In this document: piece by piece, positions 35,508 to 44,034 of the stretch
How positions within the stretch are numbered: position 1 is the first letter of the stretch
Layout: each line of letters opens with the position of its first letter
DNA from: Solobacterium sp.
Lineage (GTDB): Bacteria > Bacillota_I > Bacilli_A > Erysipelotrichales > Erysipelotrichaceae
Assembly: GCA_017510405.1 (NCBI GenBank)
Contig: JAFWNG010000045.1
Location: 124,001 to 188,000, forward strand
DNA: 64,000 nt
Direction: 5' to 3'
The notes under the pieces: model-generated
Told to the model about the DNA's origin: nothing
What the model saw: only the letters and a program-made list of their open reading frames with translations
The model's database searches: none
Position numbers and translations under genes: made by a program

Positions 35508-36332
35508 CTATAACAGCGGCATGCGCAGCAGCACTTCTTTCAGCAGCCGGCTGAATCTTTCACCGCTTCTTTCCGCCGCCGCAAGCACCGCTTCATGGGA
35601 ATGCGCTTTCTTCGCGATGCCGGTCGCCATGTTGGTGATGCACGAAATACCCAGCACGTGCATGCCCAGATAATTCGCAGCCGTCGCCTCGGGAACGGTG
35701 GACATGCCGACTGCGTCGGCTCCGAACGCCCGGTAAGCGCGGATCTCCGCAGCCGTCTCATAGCACGGTCCGCTGAACAGCGCATAGACGCCCTGCTGCA
35801 GAGGAATATCCAGTTCTTTCGCCGTATCCAGTGTGAGTCTGCGCAGTGCCCGGTCATATACTTCGGTCATGTCGGGAAAACGCAGGCCGAAGCGCTCATC
35901 ATTCGGACCGATCAGGGAATTGACGCCCATCAGATTGATATGATCCTCGATAAGCATCAGATCTCCCGGAGAAAACTCCGTATTGATCCCGCCGCACGCA
36001 TTGGTGATCACGATCGTCTCAACACCCAGTGCATGCAGAACGTACACCGGGAAACAGACCTCCTGCATGGACAGTCCCTCGTAGTAATGAAAGCGTCCCT
36101 GCATGACGGCGATCTCTCTTCCTTCCAGTTTTCCGAATACGAATCTTGCGGCGTGTCCCGCCACCGCCGAAGCCGGGAAGCCGGGAATGTCCGCATACGG
36201 AATATAGTCCGGTTCCTGCAGCTGTTCGCCGAGACTGCCGAGTCCGCTTCCCAGGATCACAGCGATCTGCGGACGGTACGCGGTCTTTTCGCGGATATAC
36301 GCAGCTGCGCGCATTGTTTTGTCATACAGCAT
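35508..36332 (-). CDS. punA: purine nucleoside phosphorylase (PNP-I family)
   Basis: Cytoplasmic phosphorylase of 274 aa that cleaves guanosine or inosine to base and ribose-1-phosphate. Motifs: AVILGSGLGSLGEQL, GRFHYYEG, VITNACGGINTEFSPGDLMLI, SGPCYETAAEIRAYRAFGAD and GMSTVPEA, all typical of trimeric PNP. ATG at 36332 has AAGGAGA 8 nt upstream; the in-frame extension to 36425 is rejected. It is monocistronic and unrelated to the sugar loci. Confidence 0.95.
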   Translation of the reverse strand: MLYDKTMRAAAYIREKTAYRPQIAVILGSGLGSLGEQLQEPDYIPYADIPGFPASAVAGHAARFVFGKLEGREIAVMQGRFHYYEGLSMQEVCFPVYVLHALGVETIVITNACGGINTEFSPGDLMLIEDHINLMGVNSLIGPNDERFGLRFPDMTEVYDRALRRLTLDTAKELDIPLQQGVYALFSGPCYETAAEIRAYRAFGADAVGMSTVPEATAANYLGMHVLGISCITNMATGIAKKAHSHEAVLAAAERSGERFSRLLKEVLLRMPLL

Positions 36333-36439
36333 TTCTGCGGTCTCCTTTCTGTTATGTACGGCAGATACTTCGTACATAATTGCCTTTTCATCATCTTCTT
36401 CTGTTACTGTGCCATTTTTCCGCATGAACGGTCAAGCAG

Positions 36440-36468
36440 GATATCTATTCATATTGCGAATAGATATC
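36440..36468. promoter_or_regulatory. inverted repeat GATATCTATTC-N7-GAATAGATATC
   Basis: A perfect 11-bp dyad in the 204-nt gap between the phosphorylase and MFS genes, 16 nt upstream of the predicted MFS -35. Likely an operator. Confidence 0.55.
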
Positions 36469-36483
36469 TATTTTATATTGATA

Positions 36484-36513
36484 TTTCAAATATTTATGCA
36501 TCCCGTTTATAGT
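36484..36513 (+). promoter_or_regulatory. predicted promoter of the MFS gene
   Basis: TTTCAA (36484-36489) and TATAGT (36508-36513) with an 18-nt spacer, 23 nt before the ATG. Motif match only. Confidence 0.4.
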
Positions 36514-36536
36514 ATGCCTGTAAGGATGGTACGGAT

Positions 36537-37673
36537 ATGAAAAAGAACCTTGTGCTGAAACTCGCGATCCTCTCCTGCTGCTTCGTAACAGCTTCCCTCA
36601 ACGCGATCGCCGGAAATATTCCCGCTATGGCTGCCGATCTGAGCGGCACCCCGCTCGTTCTGATCGAACTGGTCACAACGATCCCTTCCCTGTTCTCCAT
36701 GCTGGCAGTGCTCTTCTCTTCGAAGATCGCATCTGCCATCGGCTATAAGCGGATCGTTCTGCTGGGTTCCCTGATCGCCGGGGTCTTCGGCACTCTGCCG
36801 GTCATTCTGAACAACATCTGGCTGATTCTTGCGGCCAGAGGGATCTTCGGATTCGGCTGCGGTCTGATCACGTCCGCCATGCTCATCCTGATCATTTTCT
36901 TCTTTGAAGGCGACGAACGCTCTTCCATGATCGGTCTGCAGGGCAGTGCCGGCGGCCTCGCTTCCCTTGTTACAGCGTTTATTGCCGGCAGACTGCTGGC
37001 AGTAAGCTGGCATGCCTCGTTCCTGGTCTATCTCTTCGGCTTCCTGGTATTTGCGGCTGTACTGATCTTCATTCCCCATGTCGGATCGATCCGCACGACC
37101 GCTTCCACGACCGCGGATGCGCATTCCGCACAGGAATGGATCCGTCTGATCGGCCTGGGACTGCTGACCTTTGTCTCCGTCGCTCTGGCGACTGTGTTTG
37201 TGGTCAAGTGCTCCACTCTGGCGGCGGAGAAATCCATCAGCGGTTCTTCCATCGGCTCGACGCTCGTCATGTGCATCTCTGCCGGTTCTCTGATCGCCGG
37301 ATATATTTACGGAAAGATGAAGAATATCCTGAAACAGTTCAGTCTGCCGGCATTCTATCTGATCTGCGCAGCCGGCTTCGCTCTGGCATATATTTCTTCT
37401 TCGCAGTTTGCGATGATGATTGCCGCCTTCCTGCTCGGCTTCGGTTATCTTGCTTTCGTTCCGTTCCTGCAGGAAAGAGTATCCACGCGCTTTGCGTCCT
37501 TTGCGGCGACCGGTACGACTGTCATTCTGGTCTTCCAGGGTCTGGGTGCTTTCATCGCGCCTTATGCCGGCACACTGCTCAGTATCTTCGCAGATACACT
37601 GAACGGCCAGTTCCTGCTGTGCGGCATCCTTTATATCGTGCTGGCTGCGGCCGGCTTCCTGCTGAAAGACTGA
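36537..37673 (+). CDS. MFS transporter
   Basis: Major facilitator superfamily permease of 378 aa with about twelve hydrophobic segments. The first cytoplasmic loop has SKIASAIGYKRIVLLGSL, close to the MFS motif A pattern. The substrate is unknown; sugar or drug export both fit. AAGGATGG precedes the ATG. It is tail to tail with a LysR gene and has a large dyad upstream. Confidence 0.85.
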   Translation: MKKNLVLKLAILSCCFVTASLNAIAGNIPAMAADLSGTPLVLIELVTTIPSLFSMLAVLFSSKIASAIGYKRIVLLGSLIAGVFGTLPVILNNIWLILAARGIFGFGCGLITSAMLILIIFFFEGDERSSMIGLQGSAGGLASLVTAFIAGRLLAVSWHASFLVYLFGFLVFAAVLIFIPHVGSIRTTASTTADAHSAQEWIRLIGLGLLTFVSVALATVFVVKCSTLAAEKSISGSSIGSTLVMCISAGSLIAGYIYGKMKNILKQFSLPAFYLICAAGFALAYISSSQFAMMIAAFLLGFGYLAFVPFLQERVSTRFASFAATGTTVILVFQGLGAFIAPYAGTLLSIFADTLNGQFLLCGILYIVLAAAGFLLKD

Positions 37674-37674
37674 A

Positions 37675-37699
37675 AAAGACGGTGATCTACACCATCTTT
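37675..37699. terminator. possible bidirectional terminator between MFS and lysR-type genes
   Basis: AAAGACGGTG pairs with CACCATCTTT with one mismatch; A and T runs on both sides. It overlaps the last codons of the LysR gene. Confidence 0.5.
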
Positions 37700-38550
37700 C
37701 GGATCTCTTCCAGGAATAATGCGATGTGCCGCGGCAGGATCTGATATTTCTTCCAGATCAGATACATGCTCCGGCGGTCTTCCGGCTCAAACGGAACAAA
37801 TACAAGGTCTGTCCCTTCGGTATGAATAATGTATTCCAGACCGGCAACATATCCCAGTCCGTCCTCCGCCATCAGCGATGCGTTATACAGAAGATTATAG
37901 GTTCCGACGATTCGGAACAGATGCATACTGACACCGGGTATGAGTTCATCCCCGCTCTCCCGGTTGATGATCAGCGGCCGGTCCAGCAGGTCTTCCTCCG
38001 GAATGATCTGCTTTTTTGATGCCAGCGGATCCTCTTTCCGCATATAGATGCCCATCCGGTCCTGGTGCGGCAGAGTGATGCATTCATAGCGGGCATGGTC
38101 CACACTGCCGAAGACAAGCGCCAGATCGATCAGTCCGTTGTCCAGCTGCCAGGACAGGTCCCGCCGGTCGCCGCTGGAAATATGCAGATAGACGTCCGGA
38201 TATTCTTCCTGCAGTTTCCGGAATGCCTGCGTAATGGTATGAACACCGTACGTCTCCCCGGCTCCGATGTAGATATCGCCGCTGACATCGTCATTCCCTG
38301 CCCGGACTTCCGCTTCTGTTTTTTCCGCCAGCATGAGCAGTTCCCGGGCACGCTTCTCGAGCAGCTGTCCCTCGGCAGTCAGAGTAAGCGTCCTGGTGCC
38401 CCGTACAAACAGTTTTTTACCGAGTTCTTCTTCCAGTTCCGCGATCTGCCGGGATAATGTCGGCTGGGAAATATGAATGACTGCCGCTGCCCGGGAAAAA
38501 CTCGCTTCCCGTGCAACCGCCAGGAAATATTGCAGTACACGCAGATCCAT
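37687..38550 (-). CDS. LysR-family transcriptional regulator
   Basis: Regulator of 287 aa. The winged helix-turn-helix is at about 1-60 (LQYFLAVAREASFSRAAAV, then ISQPTLSRQIAELEEELG) and a substrate-binding domain follows. ATG at 38550 lies 6 nt after AAGGAG; the in-frame ATG at 38556 abuts the SD and is rejected. Tail to tail with the MFS gene, which it may regulate, though it is not divergent from it. Confidence 0.92.
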   Translation of the reverse strand: MDLRVLQYFLAVAREASFSRAAAVIHISQPTLSRQIAELEEELGKKLFVRGTRTLTLTAEGQLLEKRARELLMLAEKTEAEVRAGNDDVSGDIYIGAGETYGVHTITQAFRKLQEEYPDVYLHISSGDRRDLSWQLDNGLIDLALVFGSVDHARYECITLPHQDRMGIYMRKEDPLASKKQIIPEEDLLDRPLIINRESGDELIPGVSMHLFRIVGTYNLLYNASLMAEDGLGYVAGLEYIIHTEGTDLVFVPFEPEDRRSMYLIWKKYQILPRHIALFLEEIRKMV

Positions 38551-38576
38551 AGGCATCTCCTTTTTTTCATCATAAC

Positions 38577-38607
38577 AGAAAAGCCCGGAGAACCTCTCTC
38601 CGGACTT
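38577..38607 (-). terminator. terminator of the GH2 operon
   Basis: Minus-strand stem AAGTCCGGAG / CTCCGGGCTT (one G-U pair) with a 7-nt loop, followed by a short T-rich tail, 11 nt past the GH2 stop. Confidence 0.8.
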
Positions 38608-38617
38608 CCATCACCGT

Positions 38618-40810
38618 TTATTTTCTGATTTTCTGCAGGATGTTATTGATCGAGCGGCGGATATTCATACTGATATTCTCACCGGCGAGATCCAGGAAGT
38701 GTTCCAGATCCATCTCACAGGTATCCAGTCTGCTCAGATCGGAACGGAACTCTTTCAGGATCGGATCCTCTCCCGGGCTTTCGGTATTCACTGCCCGCAG
38801 GACAACTTTACGCGCATCCGAATTCTTCACAAGATCCATGATCTTATCCCGCAGGGAATAGCAGTCTTCTTTCAGCCCGGAAGAATCGAACCAGTTCAGA
38901 ATGCTCGGCCCGTCATAGATATATGCGGGGTTAGGTTCCACCGTATGACGGATCTCAATACGATCCTGACCATGTGCCGTACGCGCCTCGATCGTATGCT
39001 TTTCCGTGATCGGTACACAGAAGCGGAAAATGCGGCTTCCCTTCTGTGTTTCAAGCAATGTGCCGTCTTTATACAGAGAGACTTCCGGTTCATTGGAATA
39101 CACTGTGATCTGTACGGTATCTTCCGCATGATCCGTAAAGCGTCTGCCGCAGACATGAACAAACGGGTCATCGGACCAGTATGCCTTGTACAGGAAGTAA
39201 ACATCTTTTAAGATCTTGCGGTCCATCGTCACGATACCCTTCTGATTCACACCCGGTGTACCGCCTTCGTTTCGCGCGTCCGCAGCGAAGTCGAACATAT
39301 TCCATGCATAGGTGCACCACAGCCAGGGTCTCTGTTCGATCATGTTCAGAATATACTCATGGTAGACCATCTGGTATTCCTCAGTATAGTCACCGCGGGA
39401 CGGTCTGGCAGAGTGGAATGCCGGGTTTGTGTCACATCCGTACTCGGTGAATCCAAGCGGCAGGTCCGGATGAAGGCGGTGTGTCTCGTCCAGGAATTCA
39501 TCGTTTTTCTCCAGTCCTTCCGCATACCAGCCGAAATACAGATTATATGCGCCGACATCCGAGATATCAATGAAATCACTTGCTTTGTCCAGCAGCATCA
39601 CATGCGCCATTGTTGTCGGCCGCGAAGGATCCATGCGGTGTACGAAGTCATTCAGATCGATATGGTTTTCGTACATTCCTTCTTTCATGCCCTGCATCGT
39701 GATCTCATTGGACAGTCCCCAGACAACGATAGACGGATGGTTGTAATTCTGTGTGATCAGTTCCCGCATCTGTGAGAAGGTATTCTCACGGCCGCCGGCC
39801 ATGTGTTCTGAGATGTAGGGAATCTCTGCCCAGGCAATGATTCCGTATTCATCACAAAGCTCATAGAACTTCTGCGCATGCTGATAATGGGCAAGACGAA
39901 TGCTGGTCGCACCCATCTCATAGATCAAACGGAAATCTTCTTCATGCATTGCCGCAGTCAGGGCATTGCCATATCCTTTTCTGTCCTGATGACGGGAGAC
40001 ACCGCGCAGCGGATAACTGCGGCCGTTCAGGAAGAAGCCTTCATTGGCATCAATGCGGAATGTACGGCATCCGAACTTCTGTTCGATCCGGTCCATTTCT
40101 TCCCCCTCTTTGTACAGGGCAGCTTCCGCCATGTACAGATATGGGTCCCTGCGTCCGTCCCAGAGATGCGCGTCTTTCAGCAGGAATGTGAACTGCGCAT
40201 GACCGTCTGTTGATTCCGCGGTCTGTGTTTCTCCGTTTACCGTGACACGAACGGTGCCGCCGTTCTGCCATGTTTCCACGGTCACTTCATAGTCGCTTCC
40301 TTTGCATACCGGTGTGATCTTCATGCCTGGCGTACCGTCTTTGACCAGTTCAAAGTGTGTTTCCGGAACAAGAATCAGATTTACTCCGCGGTACAGGCCG
40401 CCATAGAATGTGAAGTCCGCATTCTGGGGATATACCGTCTCACTCGGACTGTTGTCTGCCCGTACACTGAGCAGTGTTCCGCCTTTGCGTACCGCGTCTG
40501 TCAGATCCACACGGAATGTGGAATAACCGCCGTCATGGTGCGCCAGCAGTACATCATCCACAAAGACGTCACCGCTGCTGTTGCAGGCCGGAAGATCCGC
40601 ATACATGCGCATGCCGTCTTTCAGTTCTGTATCGATTCTGCGTGTATATACCGCACTGCCGCGCCAATAGTCATTTCCGCCGTCCTGCCCATCCAGAGCA
40701 TTCCATGTATGCGGCAATTCAACGCTTTCCCAGTCTTCCGGGTAAACAGATGGAATTTCTGCTTCTTTGCAAAATTTCCAGCCGTCATTGATTGTTAGAA
40801 TCGTTCTCAT
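38618..40810 (-). CDS. GH2 glycoside hydrolase (beta-galactosidase or beta-glucuronidase)
   Basis: Cytoplasmic retaining glycosidase of 730 aa. Sugar-binding domain (about 1-145), immunoglobulin-like domain, then the TIM barrel with the acid/base in WGLSNEIT and the nucleophile in GFTEYGCDTNPAFHS. The TEYG-x-DT form and the NQKG segment resemble beta-glucuronidases, but overall layout also fits Bacillota beta-galactosidases, so the sugar specificity is open. GGAGG precedes the ATG, which overlaps the amidohydrolase stop (ATGA). No signal peptide. Confidence 0.9.
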   Translation of the reverse strand: MRTILTINDGWKFCKEAEIPSVYPEDWESVELPHTWNALDGQDGGNDYWRGSAVYTRRIDTELKDGMRMYADLPACNSSGDVFVDDVLLAHHDGGYSTFRVDLTDAVRKGGTLLSVRADNSPSETVYPQNADFTFYGGLYRGVNLILVPETHFELVKDGTPGMKITPVCKGSDYEVTVETWQNGGTVRVTVNGETQTAESTDGHAQFTFLLKDAHLWDGRRDPYLYMAEAALYKEGEEMDRIEQKFGCRTFRIDANEGFFLNGRSYPLRGVSRHQDRKGYGNALTAAMHEEDFRLIYEMGATSIRLAHYQHAQKFYELCDEYGIIAWAEIPYISEHMAGGRENTFSQMRELITQNYNHPSIVVWGLSNEITMQGMKEGMYENHIDLNDFVHRMDPSRPTTMAHVMLLDKASDFIDISDVGAYNLYFGWYAEGLEKNDEFLDETHRLHPDLPLGFTEYGCDTNPAFHSARPSRGDYTEEYQMVYHEYILNMIEQRPWLWCTYAWNMFDFAADARNEGGTPGVNQKGIVTMDRKILKDVYFLYKAYWSDDPFVHVCGRRFTDHAEDTVQITVYSNEPEVSLYKDGTLLETQKGSRIFRFCVPITEKHTIEARTAHGQDRIEIRHTVEPNPAYIYDGPSILNWFDSSGLKEDCYSLRDKIMDLVKNSDARKVVLRAVNTESPGEDPILKEFRSDLSRLDTCEMDLEHFLDLAGENISMNIRRSINNILQKIRK

Positions 40811-41703
40811 TTTTCCTCCATATGTATGCCAAAGTATTTGATGGCATTTTCAAAGCAGATACTGTTGTATGCTTTTCGGCTGAGCCGTCCGGAAGAGACT
40901 GCCTGATCCAGATACTCTCCCAGCGGGAATGTTTCGTATTGATTCGTTGTGTCAGTTGCGTAGCATAACCTGTCCCGGTAACGTTCCAGAAACCAGATCC
41001 CATACTCCGGATCGCGCAGGATCGCCATCGAACCGCTGAACGCGGACAGATCACCGCAGAGATTCGGACAGGTCTCAAACAGTTCTTCCACCCTGCCCGG
41101 GCGGATGACCGGTCCTCTGCCCATAACGCTGCGTGCTTCATTGCCCTCTTTCGGACAGTCGGCAGAGATCTCAAGCCAGAAGACCTGACTGTGCCCGAAT
41201 ATCGTCAGTTCCGGGTGCTTTTTCAACGTCTCTTCCAGAAGCGGCAGGCCCCCTCTGTCGCAGATACCATAGGCATAACCGGGTTCAGGACTCATGTGGA
41301 ACGTGACCGGCATATGCAGTTTTTCCGCCGCTGTAAAGATGCTTTCAAGGATCGGGCTGTCGATCCATTCATTGATCATGACTTCTCCGACACCGACCGC
41401 ACCCTGTTTTTTGTACATCTCCATGCGATCATAGACCGTATCCGGATCAGTCTTGTCAAAATTACACATCCAGGAGAAAAATTCCGGATCCCGGGCGGTG
41501 ACAGTTCTTCCGGTATCGTTCCCTTCGATCCATCCCCGGGATGTTTCACCGCCGGACATCAATATCGCGTGTGTGATGCCCTGCTGCTGCAGATGGCGTT
41601 TCAGCTCCTGCGGATCGGCGCAGTAATCGGCTTTGGGATTCCATGCATTCTTTTCCCGCTGTGTGCGTTTCAGGCAAGTATGTGTATGAATATCGATTTT
41701 CAT
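40807..41703 (-). CDS. amidohydrolase-family metal-dependent hydrolase
   Basis: TIM-barrel hydrolase of 298 aa. The start MKIDIHTHTCL contains the H-x-H metal pair; further candidates are TFHMSPEP, IFGHSQVFW and YATDTTNQY. The family includes lactonases, decarboxylases and hydrolases of sugar derivatives; the reaction is not assigned. ATG at 41703 is chosen over an in-frame TTG at 41712. It is co-translated with GH2 and lies 2 nt after the carboxylesterase stop. Confidence 0.82.
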   Translation of the reverse strand: MKIDIHTHTCLKRTQREKNAWNPKADYCADPQELKRHLQQQGITHAILMSGGETSRGWIEGNDTGRTVTARDPEFFSWMCNFDKTDPDTVYDRMEMYKKQGAVGVGEVMINEWIDSPILESIFTAAEKLHMPVTFHMSPEPGYAYGICDRGGLPLLEETLKKHPELTIFGHSQVFWLEISADCPKEGNEARSVMGRGPVIRPGRVEELFETCPNLCGDLSAFSGSMAILRDPEYGIWFLERYRDRLCYATDTTNQYETFPLGEYLDQAVSSGRLSRKAYNSICFENAIKYFGIHMEEK

Positions 41704-41705
41704 TG

Positions 41706-43040
41706 TTACCAACCTATGACCGCCGCCGCGTCTTTCAGTTCATCCGGATCCTGTCCGTCGATTCGTGTCAGCGTATCCGCAAATACCAGGATCTTTTCAT
41801 CCTGTGCCTTTGGCCACGTGATACGGTTTTCACCGTTTGGATCCCCTGTTTTTGCAAATGCCAGCAGATATCCGGTCATTTCGTTCATCAGATCATTGTC
41901 GCGCTTCTGCCACGGACGCCAGCCTTCCCGCAATGTACCGAACCAGTACCAGAGATCACTGCTGTGGAAACTTCCGGCATCATCACCGGGCAGATGCCGG
42001 CTGAACAGATACGCATAGGACGGTGTTTTGCGGCTGAACGCATAGCCGCATGCATCTTTGTGCATCTGCGGCGGATCCATATCCATGGCGTTGGATCCGA
42101 TCAGATACGGAATATCCATAACGTTTCCGCTCCGGATCCTTTCTTCCACACTCTGCGGCAGCACTTCATTCCCGCTGACCGGATTGCATAATCCAAAGTA
42201 CTTCCGGAAGTCTTTTCCAAGCAGGCTTCCAAATCCGGCATACAGTTCCTGCGGAGATAATCTTTCCATCTCTTCCAGTGTTTCTGCGCCGCATGCCTTT
42301 TTCAGATCATTCCAGAGAGGCATCATTTCCTCTTCCGCAACGCACTTGTTCATCCAGCTGCCTTCTCCCCCTCCGGAGGAGAGGACTGCTTTCTGAAAGA
42401 GTCCTTCCGCCAGCGGACTGCAGCACAGTACCTGAACAGCTCGTGCGCCGGCAGACTGTCCCATCAGCGTAATGTTTTCCGGATCACCGCCAAATGCGGA
42501 AATATACGTATGGATCCACTTCAGAGCAGTAAGCATATCATAGATCCCGTAGTTCCCGCTGTGTCCGTCCCGCTCTTTCAGTTTTGGATCACAGAAGAAT
42601 CCCAGCGGTCCCAGCCGGTAATTCAGAGTGACCGCGATGACATTCTCACGCGGCCATACAGGGTCCCGGAAACATTCCTCATCCGAAGAACCGCCCATGA
42701 ACGCACCGCCGTGGATATAAACGATGACAGGGCAATGCGAGGCATTCTCCGGCGCAAAGATATTGAGTACCTGACAGTCTTCGCTGTAGGTGAATTCACA
42801 GCGGTCACGGAATTCATGATAATAAAATTTCCGATTGCTTTTATTCTCCGGCATGAACGTCCTGCTCTGTATGGATGCCGGTCCATACTGGTCTGCCCGC
42901 AGTTCTTCCCCATAGTTGTCGATCATTTCCGGAAGGTGCCATCTTTGTGCTTTTGCGTAGGGAATGCCCAGCCAGCGGACCGTGCCGGGATCTTTGCCGG
43001 GGATACTGTACAGACAGCTGTTATTGATTCGTGCAATCAC
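41706..43040 (-). CDS. type B carboxylesterase
   Basis: Alpha/beta hydrolase of 444 aa starting with GTG (AGGAGA 5 nt upstream). Oxyanion region VIVYIHGGAFMGG and nucleophile elbow LMGQSAGARA are clear; the early SEDCQVLNIFAP matches the carboxylesterase-B signature. Cytoplasmic. Within a glycosidase operon it may remove ester groups from the imported glycoside. Confidence 0.9.
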   Translation of the reverse strand: MIARINNSCLYSIPGKDPGTVRWLGIPYAKAQRWHLPEMIDNYGEELRADQYGPASIQSRTFMPENKSNRKFYYHEFRDRCEFTYSEDCQVLNIFAPENASHCPVIVYIHGGAFMGGSSDEECFRDPVWPRENVIAVTLNYRLGPLGFFCDPKLKERDGHSGNYGIYDMLTALKWIHTYISAFGGDPENITLMGQSAGARAVQVLCCSPLAEGLFQKAVLSSGGGEGSWMNKCVAEEEMMPLWNDLKKACGAETLEEMERLSPQELYAGFGSLLGKDFRKYFGLCNPVSGNEVLPQSVEERIRSGNVMDIPYLIGSNAMDMDPPQMHKDACGYAFSRKTPSYAYLFSRHLPGDDAGSFHSSDLWYWFGTLREGWRPWQKRDNDLMNEMTGYLLAFAKTGDPNGENRITWPKAQDEKILVFADTLTRIDGQDPDELKDAAAVIGW

Positions 43041-43070
43041 ATGTTCTCCTTATATTCGGCATACAGACAA

Positions 43071-43097
43071 AGCCGATGCTGCAATACAGCACCGGCT
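43071..43097 (-). terminator. weak terminator-like hairpin after the HAD gene
   Basis: An 11-bp stem with one G-U pair, then TTGTCTGTAT on the transcribed strand. It lies between the HAD stop and the esterase start, so partial termination or processing is possible. Confidence 0.45.
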
Positions 43098-43137
43098 ATT
43101 GTGTACACCGTATTGACTCAGAGTAATAAGTATTGAT

Positions 43138-44022
43138 TTATTCTTCCCACGGCGCTTTTTCTGCCAGTGAATCAAAGAAGCGCTTTACCTGGGCATCCAT
43201 GTATTCCCCGGCATATGTACCGTTACGGAAACGTTCTGCCGATTCGGAATATAACTGTTTCCAGGACTGTGTTTCCTGTCCGGGAATGATCGGATAGTAC
43301 ATAACGCCGTTCTTTTCCGCGGACTCATAGTCACCCGGAGCGTCGCCAATCATCAGTACATGATCTCTGCTGTATTTGCCTTCCATGGACTTGCGGATGC
43401 ACTCTGCTTTGGAACCGAGTTCCTGACCGGCTGTCACAGTAACATAACAAACCAGATCATTTGCGATCCATTCTCTTTCCAGGGCATCATGCGTCGCTGC
43501 GGATACGATGACGATGTCTGCGAATTCACTGATCTTTTCCAGTGTTTCGCGGACATACGGCAGCGGTGGAAGATCATGGACGATACGGCGTACATTCTGA
43601 TCGACCTCATGGCTCCATGCGATCGCCTGATGGATCGCGGGATCCTGCGTACCGGTCTTTTCCGCATACGCTTCCAGAGCGCCGCAGCCCAGCACCGGTG
43701 TTTCTTCCGTCCATTTCTTCAGTTCGGTAAGATCCGGCAGAACATAGCCGCGTTCTTTCACTTCCGGACGCTTTGCATTTTCTTCCAGACACTTGACGAT
43801 GCCCGGGAACCGGTTGATTCCTCTTGTACGGGCATACAGGTTGTAGAAATCCCAGACTTCCCGGAAGTATTTGGATACAGACTGCAGTTTCCATACATTG
43901 ACCGCAGCCGGGCAGAAGCACTCTTTATGCTTCAGTTCCATATTGTCAAATACGGTTCCGTCGGAATCGATACAGACCAGCAGATCATGTTTTGGTTCAA
44001 AATCTTTCAATAGATCTGTCAT
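43138..44022 (-). CDS. HAD-family hydrolase
   Basis: Phosphatase-like enzyme of 294 aa. Motif I is CIDSDGTVFD (D19, D21); a cap domain follows; IVIVSAATHDAL gives motif II and MIGDAPGDYESAE motif IV. The substrate is probably a sugar phosphate by context. AGGAGG precedes the ATG; 12 nt after the GH3 stop. Confidence 0.88.
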   Translation of the reverse strand: MTDLLKDFEPKHDLLVCIDSDGTVFDNMELKHKECFCPAAVNVWKLQSVSKYFREVWDFYNLYARTRGINRFPGIVKCLEENAKRPEVKERGYVLPDLTELKKWTEETPVLGCGALEAYAEKTGTQDPAIHQAIAWSHEVDQNVRRIVHDLPPLPYVRETLEKISEFADIVIVSAATHDALEREWIANDLVCYVTVTAGQELGSKAECIRKSMEGKYSRDHVLMIGDAPGDYESAEKNGVMYYPIIPGQETQSWKQLYSESAERFRNGTYAGEYMDAQVKRFFDSLAEKAPWEE

Positions 44023-44034
44023 GGCTTCCTCCTG

